Source: Ignavibacteriales bacterium (lineage in GTDB: Bacteria > Bacteroidota > Ignavibacteria > UBA10030). From it: a DNA stretch of 64,000 bases. Location of the stretch: assembly GCA_026390595.1 (NCBI GenBank), contig JAPLFQ010000020.1:375763-439762 (forward strand), written 5' to 3'. The position numbers and the translations under genes were made by a program. Shown here one piece after another: positions 15,586 to 25,121 of this stretch (its first letter is position 1; every line of letters starts with the position of its first letter). The notes under the pieces are model-generated. The model was not told the DNA's origin. It searched no databases and worked only from the letters and a program-made list of their open reading frames with translations.

Positions 15586-17586
15586 GTGACTGATCGAGTG
15601 CAGATCCGACATTCTCCCCGCCCAAACTTCGTTTACCAAAAGGTCATTCGGTCTGCTTTTCTCCTTGTTTGCCTGGTCTCCGCCGCCAGCGCTCAGGATA
15701 TCCAGATTCCCGATTCGGTGAAAGCACAGCGGCTCGACTCCCTGCGCGCTGACACACGTAAGCGGTTCATCCCAGGTATTGGCAATCTCGGCCGACCTGT
15801 CGATACTTCGAGCGCTCTCCACCACTATCAATTTCTCCATACTGATGCCGTCTATGTCGGGGATTTGCTCTGGAAAATACCGGGAGTGCTTCTGCGCGAG
15901 TTTGGGGAGCCGGGCCAGGCCGGACAATTGAGCAAGACCGGGGTTGACACCCGTGGAATTTCGCTCCAGCTCGATGGCCGTCCGCTGAACGATCCGGTGA
16001 CGGGACTGTACAACCTGTATGATATTCCTCTCGAGTATTTGAATGAAATCGAATCCTCTGATGGCATGGGTGCGCTCTTCCAATCACCAAATTCTGCGGC
16101 CGGGAGGATCAATTTCGTCTCCCATCAATACAACAGTTCCAGACCGCTCACGAAGCTGCGGTTCTTCCAGGGGGCGTTTGATCACATTTTGTCAGACGGG
16201 ATCTTCGCCCAGAACGTAAGCCGCGGGATGAACGCCGTATTCGGCTTCCAACGGCATGTGACAAATGGCCGATTCAAGAACTCCGCGTACGACTCCTGGA
16301 ATTTCCGGTTGCGCCTCCGTTACAACGTGTCGGAGGATCTTAACATGTGGATCGGGGACTTTTACACAAAGTCGACCATTGGCCTCAACGACGGCGTGGA
16401 TGCGTCCAAGAGCGCTTCGCTGTACGATGAGCTGAATGCCACCGTGAAGGACCTCGCCTCCTATCAGATCTCGTCCAGGCACGATCTTACGGTCGGAGTC
16501 ATCGGGAGGTTTTTCTCCGATACGACTTCCCTCTCGAAAGCCACACTTTATTTTTCCTCCATCGACAGGGAATATTCGAATGGTAACCCGCTCGGGGGGC
16601 AGCCCCTGTTTTCCAATAATCAAGTCAGTTCCTTCTGGGGCATGAAGCTACAGCAGAACATCACTTTCCCGGTCGGTTCCCTTGATCTGGGAGCGGAGAT
16701 GGAATCGCGCCATACGAGGCAGGATCACTACCTCGCAGACCGCACTGAGAATTATGCCGCAGGAAGCGCAATGACAATGCTCCGGGCGGGCCAATGGATC
16801 GAAGGAGCGTTCTCTGCCCGATTTGAAGGGCTTCGCGGGGACCACGGTCTTTCGTGGGGTGTTAATCTGAAATCTCGACCGACTTTGTGGCTTGAAGTGT
16901 GGGGAGATCAGTCAAGAAGCTACCGATTCCCAACGATTCAGGAATTGTTCTGGGTGGATTCGGACCTTGAACGTGCTGACAATCTGACGAAAGAGACTCA
17001 TTCCCTGATCCAGGCCGGAACTCGCATCCGGACAAGCTCATTTGAACTGGGGCTGACGGGCTTCATCAAGAAAATAGAAAACTCCATCAGCCTGACGCCT
17101 TGGACTAATGGAGAGGCAGGATATTCGTTCGTCTCGACTCCGGTGCTTGATTATAGCGGTGTGACAGCCGATCTGAAGCTCCGTGTCTCGGTATTCGAAC
17201 TCGCAGGCAACATCACTTTCACACGAAGCAAAAAGAACGGGAGCGATCCTCCAGTCATCCCGCAGATTACGTCGGTCAGCGAATTGTCGTACAGGGACCA
17301 ATTTGCTGGAGGCGAGCTGGACCTGAAGGGGGCTATCCGGTTAAAGGCTGTGACACGCCATCGGGGACTTCAGTTCCTGCCACGCCTTGGCTTGTTTGCG
17401 GAGCAAGGCGTTGCTGAGATGCCTGCGTTCGCGTCTCTCGATTTCTACTGTGTGGCGAAAATCGGGGATGCCTATCTCACATTCGAGTGGGAGAATCCGC
17501 TCAGCGTCAACAGGATGATGATTCCCTATTATCCTCTGATGGACCGAAACATCAAGTTGGGAGTGAATTGGGTTTTCACCGATTAA
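15586..17586 (+). CDS. TonB-dependent-receptor-like outer membrane protein
   Basis: A protein of 666 residues with a signal peptide (hydrophobic SAFLLVCLVSAASA, cleavage near residue 36). The region 80-175 resembles a TonB-receptor plug: VGDLLWKIPGVLLREFG, GVDTRGISLQLDGRPLND and LEYLNEIESSDG. The rest alternates aromatic and polar residues as expected for a beta barrel, and the chain ends LGVNWVFTD, a near-terminal Phe typical of outer membrane insertion. No TonB box is evident and the substrate is unknown. The GTG at 15586 is the likely start, 3 bases from the ispE stop. Confidence 0.78.
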   Translation: MTDRVQIRHSPRPNFVYQKVIRSAFLLVCLVSAASAQDIQIPDSVKAQRLDSLRADTRKRFIPGIGNLGRPVDTSSALHHYQFLHTDAVYVGDLLWKIPGVLLREFGEPGQAGQLSKTGVDTRGISLQLDGRPLNDPVTGLYNLYDIPLEYLNEIESSDGMGALFQSPNSAAGRINFVSHQYNSSRPLTKLRFFQGAFDHILSDGIFAQNVSRGMNAVFGFQRHVTNGRFKNSAYDSWNFRLRLRYNVSEDLNMWIGDFYTKSTIGLNDGVDASKSASLYDELNATVKDLASYQISSRHDLTVGVIGRFFSDTTSLSKATLYFSSIDREYSNGNPLGGQPLFSNNQVSSFWGMKLQQNITFPVGSLDLGAEMESRHTRQDHYLADRTENYAAGSAMTMLRAGQWIEGAFSARFEGLRGDHGLSWGVNLKSRPTLWLEVWGDQSRSYRFPTIQELFWVDSDLERADNLTKETHSLIQAGTRIRTSSFELGLTGFIKKIENSISLTPWTNGEAGYSFVSTPVLDYSGVTADLKLRVSVFELAGNITFTRSKKNGSDPPVIPQITSVSELSYRDQFAGGELDLKGAIRLKAVTRHRGLQFLPRLGLFAEQGVAEMPAFASLDFYCVAKIGDAYLTFEWENPLSVNRMMIPYYPLMDRNIKLGVNWVFTD

Positions 17587-17638
17587 TCCGCTCCTCTTAT
17601 TACTTACCTGAGCACTGCAACCAACCGAAAAGATCCCA

Positions 17639-18184
17639 ATGAAGAAAGTCGTTACTGTATTCGGAAGTCTCAGGCCCCATGAAGACGACCCTGAATATGT
17701 CGAGGCCAGGAAACTCGGGAACGCCCTGGCGCAGGCAGGTTTCATTGTCTGTAATGGCGGCTATGGCGGAATCATGGAAGCTTCTGCGCGGGGTGCGAAG
17801 GAAGCGGGTGGAGAGACTATCGGCGTCACAGTTGAGACGTTCACCAGAAAGGCAAACCGGTGGGTCGATACGGAAATCAGAATGAGGACGCTCGTTGAAC
17901 GAATAGAGGTGTTGGTTGACAAGGCGGACGCTTATGTCATCCTCAAGGGAGGAACCGGCACACTCCTCGAACTTGCCTACGTCTGGGAGTTCATCAACAA
18001 GAAATTCATTCCCGAGAAGCCGATCATCATCGTAGGGAACTTCTGGGGACAAGTGGTTGATACACTGAAGGACGAGCTGTTGTGGGAAGGGCTTGGCGAC
18101 TGTACGAAGTTCGTTCAGAAAGTCGCGACATCGGAGGAATGTGCGGCGTTGCTCACGCAGAGGCTTTTGAGATCAGGGGACTGA
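17639..18184 (+). CDS. LOG-family protein (putative nucleoside-5'-monophosphate phosphoribohydrolase)
   Basis: A protein of 181 residues with the LOG/lysine-decarboxylase-like fold: VTVFGS near the start, GGYGGIMEASARGAKEAGG (the GGxxGxM motif) and LKGGTGTLLEL, equivalent to the PGGxGTxxE motif. LOG proteins release free base from nucleoside monophosphates, e.g. cytokinin activation in plants. The leading Pro of PGG is Lys here, a variant known in the broader TIGR00725-like group, so activity cannot be assumed. The 3' end overlaps the convergent glycosyltransferase by 12 bases. Confidence 0.8.
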   Translation: MKKVVTVFGSLRPHEDDPEYVEARKLGNALAQAGFIVCNGGYGGIMEASARGAKEAGGETIGVTVETFTRKANRWVDTEIRMRTLVERIEVLVDKADAYVILKGGTGTLLELAYVWEFINKKFIPEKPIIIVGNFWGQVVDTLKDELLWEGLGDCTKFVQKVATSEECAALLTQRLLRSGD

Positions 18185-19300
18185 ACGCACCCTCTTCCGC
18201 TCGATCACTCCTTCGAGGAAACCGATCATTTTCCCCGCTGATTCTTCCCAATTGAACGAACGCCCCCATGCAATCGCATTCACCCGCATCCTATTCCGGA
18301 GGTTCTCGTCCCGAAGCACCAACGTGATCTTCTGCGCCAGCTGCTCAATGTTGCCGAACTCGTACAAGAAACCGGTCTTCTCATCGACCACGGAATCGCG
18401 TAACCCCGGCACATCGCTCGCCACGACAGGGACGCCGCACGCATTCGCCTCGATCACCGTCAATCCCCATCCTTCCTTCGCAGAACAGTTCACCGCGAGG
18501 GTCATCTGATGAAGCTGCCGCACTTTTTCACTCTCGCTTACATATCCCGTGAACTCAACCCGTTCGGCAATACCGAGCTCACCAGCGAGCCGCTGCAGTT
18601 CCGCCCGGAAATCACCATCGCCGATGATTTTGAGCTGCGCATCGGGAACGTCTTTCAGTACTATCTGAAACGCCCTGAGCAGATGGTCCACGCTCTTGTA
18701 TTTCTTCAACCGACCGAGATGACCGACCAACGGTTGCCCCGGCAAGAGATCTTCTGACGGCTTGTAGATCTTATCGTTGACTGCATTGGGAACTATGACG
18801 ATGTTCGCCGCAGGGAATCCGAGGTCAATAAGCTCCAGGCGGGTGCTTTCAGAGACAACCGCCATCGGAGTGTTCTTGTACACCTTTGCTGCGACTTTTT
18901 CGGCAAGGTAGACATACGACGCCGGGACAAAGGGCGCCTGCAGGAAAATCGCTTTCCCAAACAGGTGGTGGACGATCCCCGCGAGCGGCCTGTCGACAAA
19001 CCAGGGGGTGTAGAAGGGAATCTTGTTGATGTCATCGACAATGACATCGTATCCTTCTTTCCGAAACTGCGATTGGTACCGGAGAGGGACATGGAAGTTG
19101 AAGAGATATCGTCCCCCTTCACGAATGACACGGAGGCCATCGATGTCCTCCGTATCAGGTGATCCGGGAAACTTTGAGCAGTACAACGTCACCGAATGTC
19201 CCTGCGCCACGACTCTCTTGAAAATCTCATGGAGATGGACTTCGGCGCCGCCGCCAAGCGGGTTCTTGATATCTTGCCAGTTCAGGACGAGGATCTTCAT
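18173..19300 (-). CDS. Glycosyltransferase family 4 (GT-B)
   Basis: A GT-B glycosyltransferase of 375 residues from ATG 19300 (MKILVLNWQDIKNPLGGGAE, the usual GT4 glycine loop). The C-terminal half has GHLGRLKKYKSVDHLL, IIGDGDF and the nucleotide-sugar motif EGWGLTVIEANACGVPVVAS with the E-x7-E retaining-enzyme pattern. The frame is open for 99 codons upstream but that part is shadow of the methyltransferase end. It lies 14 bases after a SAM methyltransferase and downstream of a DUF2723 protein, so the three probably act on the same surface glycan or glycoprotein. Confidence 0.9.
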   Translation of the reverse strand: MKILVLNWQDIKNPLGGGAEVHLHEIFKRVVAQGHSVTLYCSKFPGSPDTEDIDGLRVIREGGRYLFNFHVPLRYQSQFRKEGYDVIVDDINKIPFYTPWFVDRPLAGIVHHLFGKAIFLQAPFVPASYVYLAEKVAAKVYKNTPMAVVSESTRLELIDLGFPAANIVIVPNAVNDKIYKPSEDLLPGQPLVGHLGRLKKYKSVDHLLRAFQIVLKDVPDAQLKIIGDGDFRAELQRLAGELGIAERVEFTGYVSESEKVRQLHQMTLAVNCSAKEGWGLTVIEANACGVPVVASDVPGLRDSVVDEKTGFLYEFGNIEQLAQKITLVLRDENLRNRMRVNAIAWGRSFNWEESAGKMIGFLEGVIERKRVRSVP

Positions 19301-19314
19301 CAGGCTCCCGGCTG

Positions 19315-20109
19315 CTACTTTCTGCCCATGACGCCTATCGAGATGCCGGTATAGAGAGGCAGCGGCGTTTCGAGAAGAGCCATCCGAACACCCTTTCGGA
19401 AGCGTGATACGGATTTGAACGGTTGAGGGTTGAGCGGCAGCGTCAGGCCAACGGCCTTCATCGCTTCTCGGAAGGAGCGATAAAAGAAACTCGGGTACAT
19501 CCATTCGCCGTAGGCATAGACAGGCGTTAATCCGAGCGTTTGCATGCGGTTTTTCAGCTCGCCTACGGAGAACGATCGCTCCCAGCCTGCGAACCACTTG
19601 TCCACGGCCATCAGGAGATGTTTGGCGAGCGTATACAAGTGATACCGCTGCGGGACATCCACCAGCAGTATGCCGCCGGTTTTGAGAACTCGGATGTTCT
19701 CCTTCAGAAGGGCCTCGGCCTGCGGATGACGGAAGTGTTCCAGCAATCCCTGGTGGAACACAACGTCGAACGTCTCAGCCTGAAATGGCAGTTGGAACGT
19801 ATCGCCGCCGACAATTCTCGCGGGAAGCTGCAAATTTTCCGCCAGGCGTTTGAGAATCCGGAGTGAATTCTCAGCATAGTCGAGTTGGACGACCTCCGCC
19901 CCATACTTCATGAGCGGAAAGCTATCCCTCCCCGTTCCGGCTCCGATCTCGAGTATTTTCATCCCGCGCAGATCGCCCACACGTTGGAGGTTTCGAAGAA
20001 TCCGGTCCTCGTTCGAATAGACGTGTGCGACATTCTCCTTTTCTTCCCAAAACGTCTCCCAGTGTTCCCGTCTTGATTCTTTTTCAGGCGGCTGCGTTCT
20101 TCCCTCCAT
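19315..20109 (-). CDS. Class I SAM-dependent methyltransferase
   Basis: A protein of 264 residues with a class I SAM fold: motif I ILEIGAGTGRDSFPL near 52-66, the acidic post-I loop VVQLDYAENSL and motif IV-like FDVVFHQGLLEHFRHP. The N-terminal HWETFWEEK stretch is common in methyltransferases of glycan or polyketide gene clusters. The start is 2 bases from the DUF2723 gene stop. Substrate is unknown; the context (glycosyltransferase on one side, GT-C protein on the other) suggests sugar or lipid-linked glycan methylation. Confidence 0.85.
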   Translation of the reverse strand: MEGRTQPPEKESRREHWETFWEEKENVAHVYSNEDRILRNLQRVGDLRGMKILEIGAGTGRDSFPLMKYGAEVVQLDYAENSLRILKRLAENLQLPARIVGGDTFQLPFQAETFDVVFHQGLLEHFRHPQAEALLKENIRVLKTGGILLVDVPQRYHLYTLAKHLLMAVDKWFAGWERSFSVGELKNRMQTLGLTPVYAYGEWMYPSFFYRSFREAMKAVGLTLPLNPQPFKSVSRFRKGVRMALLETPLPLYTGISIGVMGRK

Positions 20110-20111
20110 GC

Positions 20112-22856
20112 CTACTTCCCTTTCACCGGCGCACGTGTGGCAAGTGAGTCCTTTTGCTGCGCCGCGGATTTCTCCGCCATGAGGCGGGCTCGCAGCTGTC
20201 CTGTGATCTGTTCAATCCCTTGTTCGCGCGGGTACGTCGAGCGGATCACATCGACAAGCTTGAGAGCATCGTCGTACTGATGCAGGGTCTCATAGGTCTG
20301 GAGTAGCACCACATACGGATTTTCATACGAGAGCGGCTCGGCGGTTCCGCGCTCGACGATCGGCTTCAGCTCCCCAACGATCTCATTGCACATCAGGCGG
20401 AACTTGTCGTCTCTTCCCGCGGCCGCATACAGGTTTGCGACATAGATCTTTGTCCGGTAGTCCATCGCAATGACCTTCCGGGGAACGACCTGCTCCATCC
20501 TGTCAAGCGGTTCTGAGACCTTCGACATCATACCCGGCGTATTGGCGTAGTATTGCGACAGGAGGACAAAGGCCTGCCGGTAGTTTGTCATCAGGCGGCG
20601 AATGTCCTCATCAAAATACGTCGTGCTGTCCTGCAATCCCCTCCACCGATATCCAACTGCGGGAGTCTTGGATGGATTCTGGATATCTGTGAAGAACTGT
20701 GCGCGCATCTTGGGTTCATTGATATTGCTGACGAGCGACGTCCCCTTCCTGGGAATCAGGTGGAACGCAAGTCCTTCGAGTTGCAGATATTCTTTCAGGC
20801 CGATCTGGCCGTCAGGGGAAACAGTCATCGCGAAATAGATGGGGCGCTGCCAGTTGGACGATGCAACGATATCGAAAACCATGATATCCTGCACGCGGAT
20901 GGCCTTCACCTTGCCGAATTCGAGTGAGTTCGGCATGTAGAAAGACATGGTATCGGTCACATCCTGCACCTTCGTCTTGGCATCAAGTGTCGCGGCGGTC
21001 CCTTCCACGCTGTACTTTCGCATGATTTCGCCGGGGACTGGAAGCTTGATCACACGCGGCTGGAATTCCCTCGGCCTAATGACCTCAATATCGCCGTCGG
21101 GGGTTGTGATCGGGACTTTCTTCGCGCCGTACGGCTCCCTGTGTTTGAGCTCTTTGATGTACCAGCTCGTGTTCAAAAGGCTGAGGCAGACGACACGGAC
21201 GTCGCGCCGGACACCTTCCACGTCTTGCAGGTACCAGAGAGGGAATGTGTCATTGTCACCGTTGGTGAACAGAATTGCATCCTGTTCACACGTCTGCAGA
21301 AGGTTGTACGAATAATCCCACGCGACGTAATTCCCCTTCCGGTCCGCCTGATGATAGTTGGTCCGGAACATATTCACAGGGACAAACAGGACTGCAAGGA
21401 CGAGGACCGCGTATCCCATGTATTCGTGACTGCCGTTCGACTTGTATTTCTCTTTGATCCAATCGATGGCTCCGAGCACGCCCATACCAATCCACATAGA
21501 AAATATGAAGAACGAACCCACGTAGAAGTAGTCACGCTCCCGGGGCTGGGGTTCCTGCATGTTGAAGTACACTACCAGGGCGAGCCCCATCACGAGAAAC
21601 GTAGCACTTGCAACCGCGGCCATCTTTGGATCGCGGCGCCAGTGAAAGAAGGCTCCCAGCAATCCCAGGAACAGAGGTATACCGTAGAGCTGCTTCCAAT
21701 TGACCCCCGCATCTTTGAAATCGCCTTCCGAACCAACGTAGTTCCATCCGAAATATCGCAGATACATGTGATTCAGCTGATACTTCCAGAAGTAGTCCAG
21801 ATCGCCCGCGTATTTTGCTGCGGCAGCCGACTGTTCGGGTTCGGTGTTCCATCGCCGGTTGATCAGCGGGGCCTCGCCATACTGCTCACGATTGAGGTAC
21901 GAGACCAGGCGCGCCATCGTACTCGGATCGTTTTCGTTCATCGGGGGATTTGCATTCGCGCGGATGTACACCATCGTGTAGGTGGAGTACCCGAGGATGA
22001 TCAGCAGGAAACTCAGGAGTGCGAGGTTGAGGAGGCGGTTCTGTTTCTTGACAGAATAGTAAATGCCGTAGAAAGCTGCACCGATCAACGCGATTGGCAT
22101 GAATGTGAACAATTCACTCTTTGTTCCTCCAAATTCCCCGTCGAGCAGGGACGGCAGCACTTTCACCACACCGGGATAGATGATCCCGAAAATTATCATC
22201 GCCGCGACGCCGAACTTGAGGAACGACGGAATCGAAAACTCGTTGTACCGGAAATAGTAGAACAGCATCACAGGGAAGAGCGCCAGTATGGCCAGCAGAT
22301 GGACACCAACCGCCAGGCCGACGAGGTAGGCGATGAACAGCAAATACATGTCTCCCCGCTTGAAATCCGCCCGTTCATACCATCGCATTCCCAACCAGAT
22401 GATGCCACTGACGAACAGCATGCTCATGCCGTACACTTCGGCTTCCACCGCGTTAAACCAGAATGTCGGGCTGAAGGTCAGCGACAACGCTCCGACAACC
22501 GCCGATCCAAACACGACAATCCGGTCGTACGTTGTCCCCGGTATGCCTCTCCACGTCACGATGAACTTGACTGAAAGAAGATACAGCAAACCGCATGACA
22601 AGGCGCTCGCGAGCCCGGAAACAAAGTGCATCCGGACAGCAATATCAGGCACAAAAGGCACCATCGACGCCAGGCGGGCCAGAAGAAGAAACAGCGGAGC
22701 TCCCGGCGGATGGGGTACCTGCAATGAAAATGCTGCAGCGGAGAACTCTCCTACATCCCAGAACACGACGGTGGGAGAAAGGGTAGCCATATATGTAATA
22801 AGGGAGACAAGAAAAACGCCTCCGGCGATGACGCGGTTCAGCTTTTTGTGTTCCAT
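20112..22856 (-). CDS. DUF2723 membrane glycosyltransferase-like protein (GT-C fold)
   Basis: A large inner membrane protein (914 residues). The N-terminal half has a first membrane segment, then the DUF2723 hallmark TLSPTVVFWDVGEFSAAA with an acidic pair after the first helix, VPHPPGAPLF, and about ten more hydrophobic segments. The C-terminal half (from about 470) is soluble-like, with a NGDNDTFPLWYLQ region and helical tail. The architecture matches protein O-mannosyltransferase-like GT-C enzymes widespread in Bacteroidota; a role in protein or glycan glycosylation is inference. A TTG-N20-TAGATTTTG promoter lies at 22906-22934. Confidence 0.88.
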   Translation of the reverse strand: MEHKKLNRVIAGGVFLVSLITYMATLSPTVVFWDVGEFSAAAFSLQVPHPPGAPLFLLLARLASMVPFVPDIAVRMHFVSGLASALSCGLLYLLSVKFIVTWRGIPGTTYDRIVVFGSAVVGALSLTFSPTFWFNAVEAEVYGMSMLFVSGIIWLGMRWYERADFKRGDMYLLFIAYLVGLAVGVHLLAILALFPVMLFYYFRYNEFSIPSFLKFGVAAMIIFGIIYPGVVKVLPSLLDGEFGGTKSELFTFMPIALIGAAFYGIYYSVKKQNRLLNLALLSFLLIILGYSTYTMVYIRANANPPMNENDPSTMARLVSYLNREQYGEAPLINRRWNTEPEQSAAAAKYAGDLDYFWKYQLNHMYLRYFGWNYVGSEGDFKDAGVNWKQLYGIPLFLGLLGAFFHWRRDPKMAAVASATFLVMGLALVVYFNMQEPQPRERDYFYVGSFFIFSMWIGMGVLGAIDWIKEKYKSNGSHEYMGYAVLVLAVLFVPVNMFRTNYHQADRKGNYVAWDYSYNLLQTCEQDAILFTNGDNDTFPLWYLQDVEGVRRDVRVVCLSLLNTSWYIKELKHREPYGAKKVPITTPDGDIEVIRPREFQPRVIKLPVPGEIMRKYSVEGTAATLDAKTKVQDVTDTMSFYMPNSLEFGKVKAIRVQDIMVFDIVASSNWQRPIYFAMTVSPDGQIGLKEYLQLEGLAFHLIPRKGTSLVSNINEPKMRAQFFTDIQNPSKTPAVGYRWRGLQDSTTYFDEDIRRLMTNYRQAFVLLSQYYANTPGMMSKVSEPLDRMEQVVPRKVIAMDYRTKIYVANLYAAAGRDDKFRLMCNEIVGELKPIVERGTAEPLSYENPYVVLLQTYETLHQYDDALKLVDVIRSTYPREQGIEQITGQLRARLMAEKSAAQQKDSLATRAPVKGK

Positions 22857-22905
22857 GCACTCCTCGTTATCAATCTGGACAGATGCGACGAGTCAAAACC
22901 TGCAA

Positions 22906-22934
22906 AATCTATCAGGAAATGCCCTGAACTGCAA
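22906..22934 (-). promoter_or_regulatory. Candidate promoter of the DUF2723 gene
   Basis: Minus strand TTG, 20 bases, TAGATT followed by TTG, an excellent fit to the Bacteroidota TAnnTTTG element. It is 50 bp upstream of the start and partly free of hemW. Confidence 0.55.
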
Positions 22935-22942
22935 CAGCGTTT

Positions 22943-24109
22943 TCAGACGCGCAGCGAAGCGCATATCTCATCGCAAACCATGTACCCTTTGGATGTAAGC
23001 CTCAATTTGCCGTCCTGCACAATCGCCATCCGGCTTTCAATGAGATCATTGAGTCGGGAGCGATGCTCTGCCATCAGATCCTTCCCATAGCGCCCGCGAA
23101 AACCGGCGATGTCAATCCCTTCACTCCGAAGACCGAGAAAGATCTCCTCTTCCACAAGTTGTTTCGTCGTCAGGTGCTCCTGCCCCGCGACAGGAAGCGA
23201 TCCCTGATCGAGTTTGTCGAGATAACCAACGATGCTTGATACATTCCACCAGCGGACGGAGCCTTCTGCACCGCCGGAGGACCAGAATGAATGAGCGGAA
23301 GGTCCGAACCCGAGATAGTTCGAGTGATTCCAGTAGTTGCCGTTGTGCCGTGACTTCAGCCCCAGGCGGGCGAAGTTCGATACCTCGTATTGCTCAAAAC
23401 CGTGTGCGGCGAGATACTGAATCGTCAACTCGTACATCGACGCATCCTCATCGGTGGTCAGAAGCGAAATCTGCCGTGACTCGACCATCCTGGCAAGGGG
23501 CGTGTTCGGCTCCACAATCAGGCTGTAACAAGAAATGTGCGCGGGGCTCAGCTCCATTGCCTGCTCGAGGTTTGCACGCCACCGTTCCTTCGTCTGGTTC
23601 GGAAGCGAGAACATCAGGTCAAGGCTGACATTGTCGAACCCCGCATTCTGCGCATCACGGACACACTGCTTTGCCTCATCCGATGAATGGATGCGAGTCA
23701 GGAATTTCAGGTCGTCATCGTGAAATGATTGGATCCCTATGCTCAGTCGGTTGATCCCGAGCCTTCGGAAAGAGTCGAGCTTCTGCCGATCCACCGTCCC
23801 GGGATTGGTCTCGACAGTGATCTCAGCATCTGCCGTTATGTGGAACGAACTCGTGACTTTGTCGAGTATGAGCTTGAGGTCTTCCACAGAGAGCAACGAA
23901 GGAGTTCCGCCGCCCAGAAAGACAGTCTCATAAGGCACCTGGAATCGCTCTTCGCGGGCCCGGATATCAAGTTCCTTGAGCAACGTCTCAACGAACCGCG
24001 TCGTCGGCAGCTCGGAACGCGACGCGGTCTCGTTCGGGGCGATCGAATAGAAATCGCAGTAGATGCACTTGTGTTCACAGAACGGAATATGGATGTAAAG
24101 GCTCGCCAC
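22943..24109 (-). CDS. hemW: Radical SAM protein HemW (coproporphyrinogen III oxidase-like)
   Basis: A radical SAM protein of 388 residues: the Cx3Cx2C cluster motif is C11, C15, C18 in HIPFCEHKCIYCDF, followed by the GGGTPS motif and the ETNPGT and GINRLSIGIQS segments of the HemN/HemW family. HemW is thought to be a heme chaperone rather than the anaerobic oxidase HemN; the short length favours HemW. The likely start is GTG 24109 (VASLYIHIPFC); residues read further upstream overlap the lepB end and have no conserved content. Confidence 0.92.
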   Translation of the reverse strand: MASLYIHIPFCEHKCIYCDFYSIAPNETASRSELPTTRFVETLLKELDIRAREERFQVPYETVFLGGGTPSLLSVEDLKLILDKVTSSFHITADAEITVETNPGTVDRQKLDSFRRLGINRLSIGIQSFHDDDLKFLTRIHSSDEAKQCVRDAQNAGFDNVSLDLMFSLPNQTKERWRANLEQAMELSPAHISCYSLIVEPNTPLARMVESRQISLLTTDEDASMYELTIQYLAAHGFEQYEVSNFARLGLKSRHNGNYWNHSNYLGFGPSAHSFWSSGGAEGSVRWWNVSSIVGYLDKLDQGSLPVAGQEHLTTKQLVEEEIFLGLRSEGIDIAGFRGRYGKDLMAEHRSRLNDLIESRMAIVQDGKLRLTSKGYMVCDEICASLRV

Positions 24110-24159
24110 TCTTCTGTCCAGTTCCTCACTTCGTGTGCGGTACTGACTGCCGATGACTG

Positions 24160-25119
24160 CTATCGAATCAACATCCCAACCCGCGACCACCTGATCTTGC
24201 TCACCCTCTCCTTGAGGCCACTCCCCGGATCTTCGGGATCCCATGACCAGTACACCACGAGCGCCGCTCCGACGATGTTTCTCTCGGGGACGAACCCCCA
24301 GAACCGGCTGTCAAGACTGTTGCCGCGATTGTCCCCGAGCATGAAGTAATAGTTCTGTTGGACCGTGTAGGTAGATGACGTGATCCCATCGACCAGCACT
24401 GTTCCACTCGAATCCATGTCCAACCGGTGATGCTCACGCTCAATGAAATCTCTCCACCGCGAAACAGACGCCGGCGTCAGTGCAACCACGTCACCTTTCT
24501 TTGGGACTATGATCGGGCCGTAATTGTTCCCATCGATCGGCTCCCGTCCCTCCCCTCGTGCGGGTTCCGGCCAGAGAGACCGCCCCGGGAAAGAGGATTT
24601 CCCGTGCGACGGAGGAAGCACCATCCTTCGGTCAACAAGAACGTCACCCGACTGTATCGCAACAGTGTCTCCTGGAATCCCGATGCAACGTTTGATGTAG
24701 TAGACGGGTTCGTTTCCTTCAGTCTCACTATGCCTACCGGGATACTCGAAGACAACGACATCCCCACGCCCGACAGAACCGAAAGCGGGAAACGTCAGCG
24801 AAGGGATCGCAAGGTTGGTAAGTGGAACGTACCGCGGGGTCTTCAATCCATACGCGAGCTTGTTGACCAGAAGGAAGTCGCCGACGAGAAGAGTGTTCTC
24901 CATCGATCCGGAAGGGATCCGAAACGCCTCTACGACAAACGTCTTCAGCAGGAAGGCAATGAAGATCGTGAAGAGAATCGCCCTGGCAAAGCTCATCGCC
25001 CGACGCCCGAGGGGAGGCTCGGGCGTCGAAGGAATTACAGTCGATTCATGCGGCGTGCCGGGAGGCTTCGCGTCCGGTGACGCATTCATTGATATGTGTC
25101 GGTTCTCCTCGTCCACCAT
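24160..25119 (-). CDS. lepB: Signal peptidase I (second tandem copy)
   Basis: This inner membrane peptidase removes signal peptides from exported proteins. From ATG 25119 it has 319 residues: one membrane helix (about 43-62), catalytic Ser 72 in PSGSMENTLL, catalytic Lys 143 in YYIKRCIGIPGD, and the C-terminal GDNRGNSLDSRFWG motif. A roughly 100-residue insertion between the Lys box and the GDN box contains a Pro/Gly-rich stretch. The ATG is two bases after the stop of the upstream copy; another ATG at 25089 with GAGGAG upstream is a possible start. Confidence 0.93.
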   Translation of the reverse strand: MVDEENRHISMNASPDAKPPGTPHESTVIPSTPEPPLGRRAMSFARAILFTIFIAFLLKTFVVEAFRIPSGSMENTLLVGDFLLVNKLAYGLKTPRYVPLTNLAIPSLTFPAFGSVGRGDVVVFEYPGRHSETEGNEPVYYIKRCIGIPGDTVAIQSGDVLVDRRMVLPPSHGKSSFPGRSLWPEPARGEGREPIDGNNYGPIIVPKKGDVVALTPASVSRWRDFIEREHHRLDMDSSGTVLVDGITSSTYTVQQNYYFMLGDNRGNSLDSRFWGFVPERNIVGAALVVYWSWDPEDPGSGLKERVSKIRWSRVGMLIR

Positions 25120-25121
25120 CC

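Noticed and set aside
21141-22574. 477-codon + frame opposite the DUF2723 gene
   Set aside because: It is antisense to a clear membrane protein gene and its product is a charge-rich shadow without family motifs.
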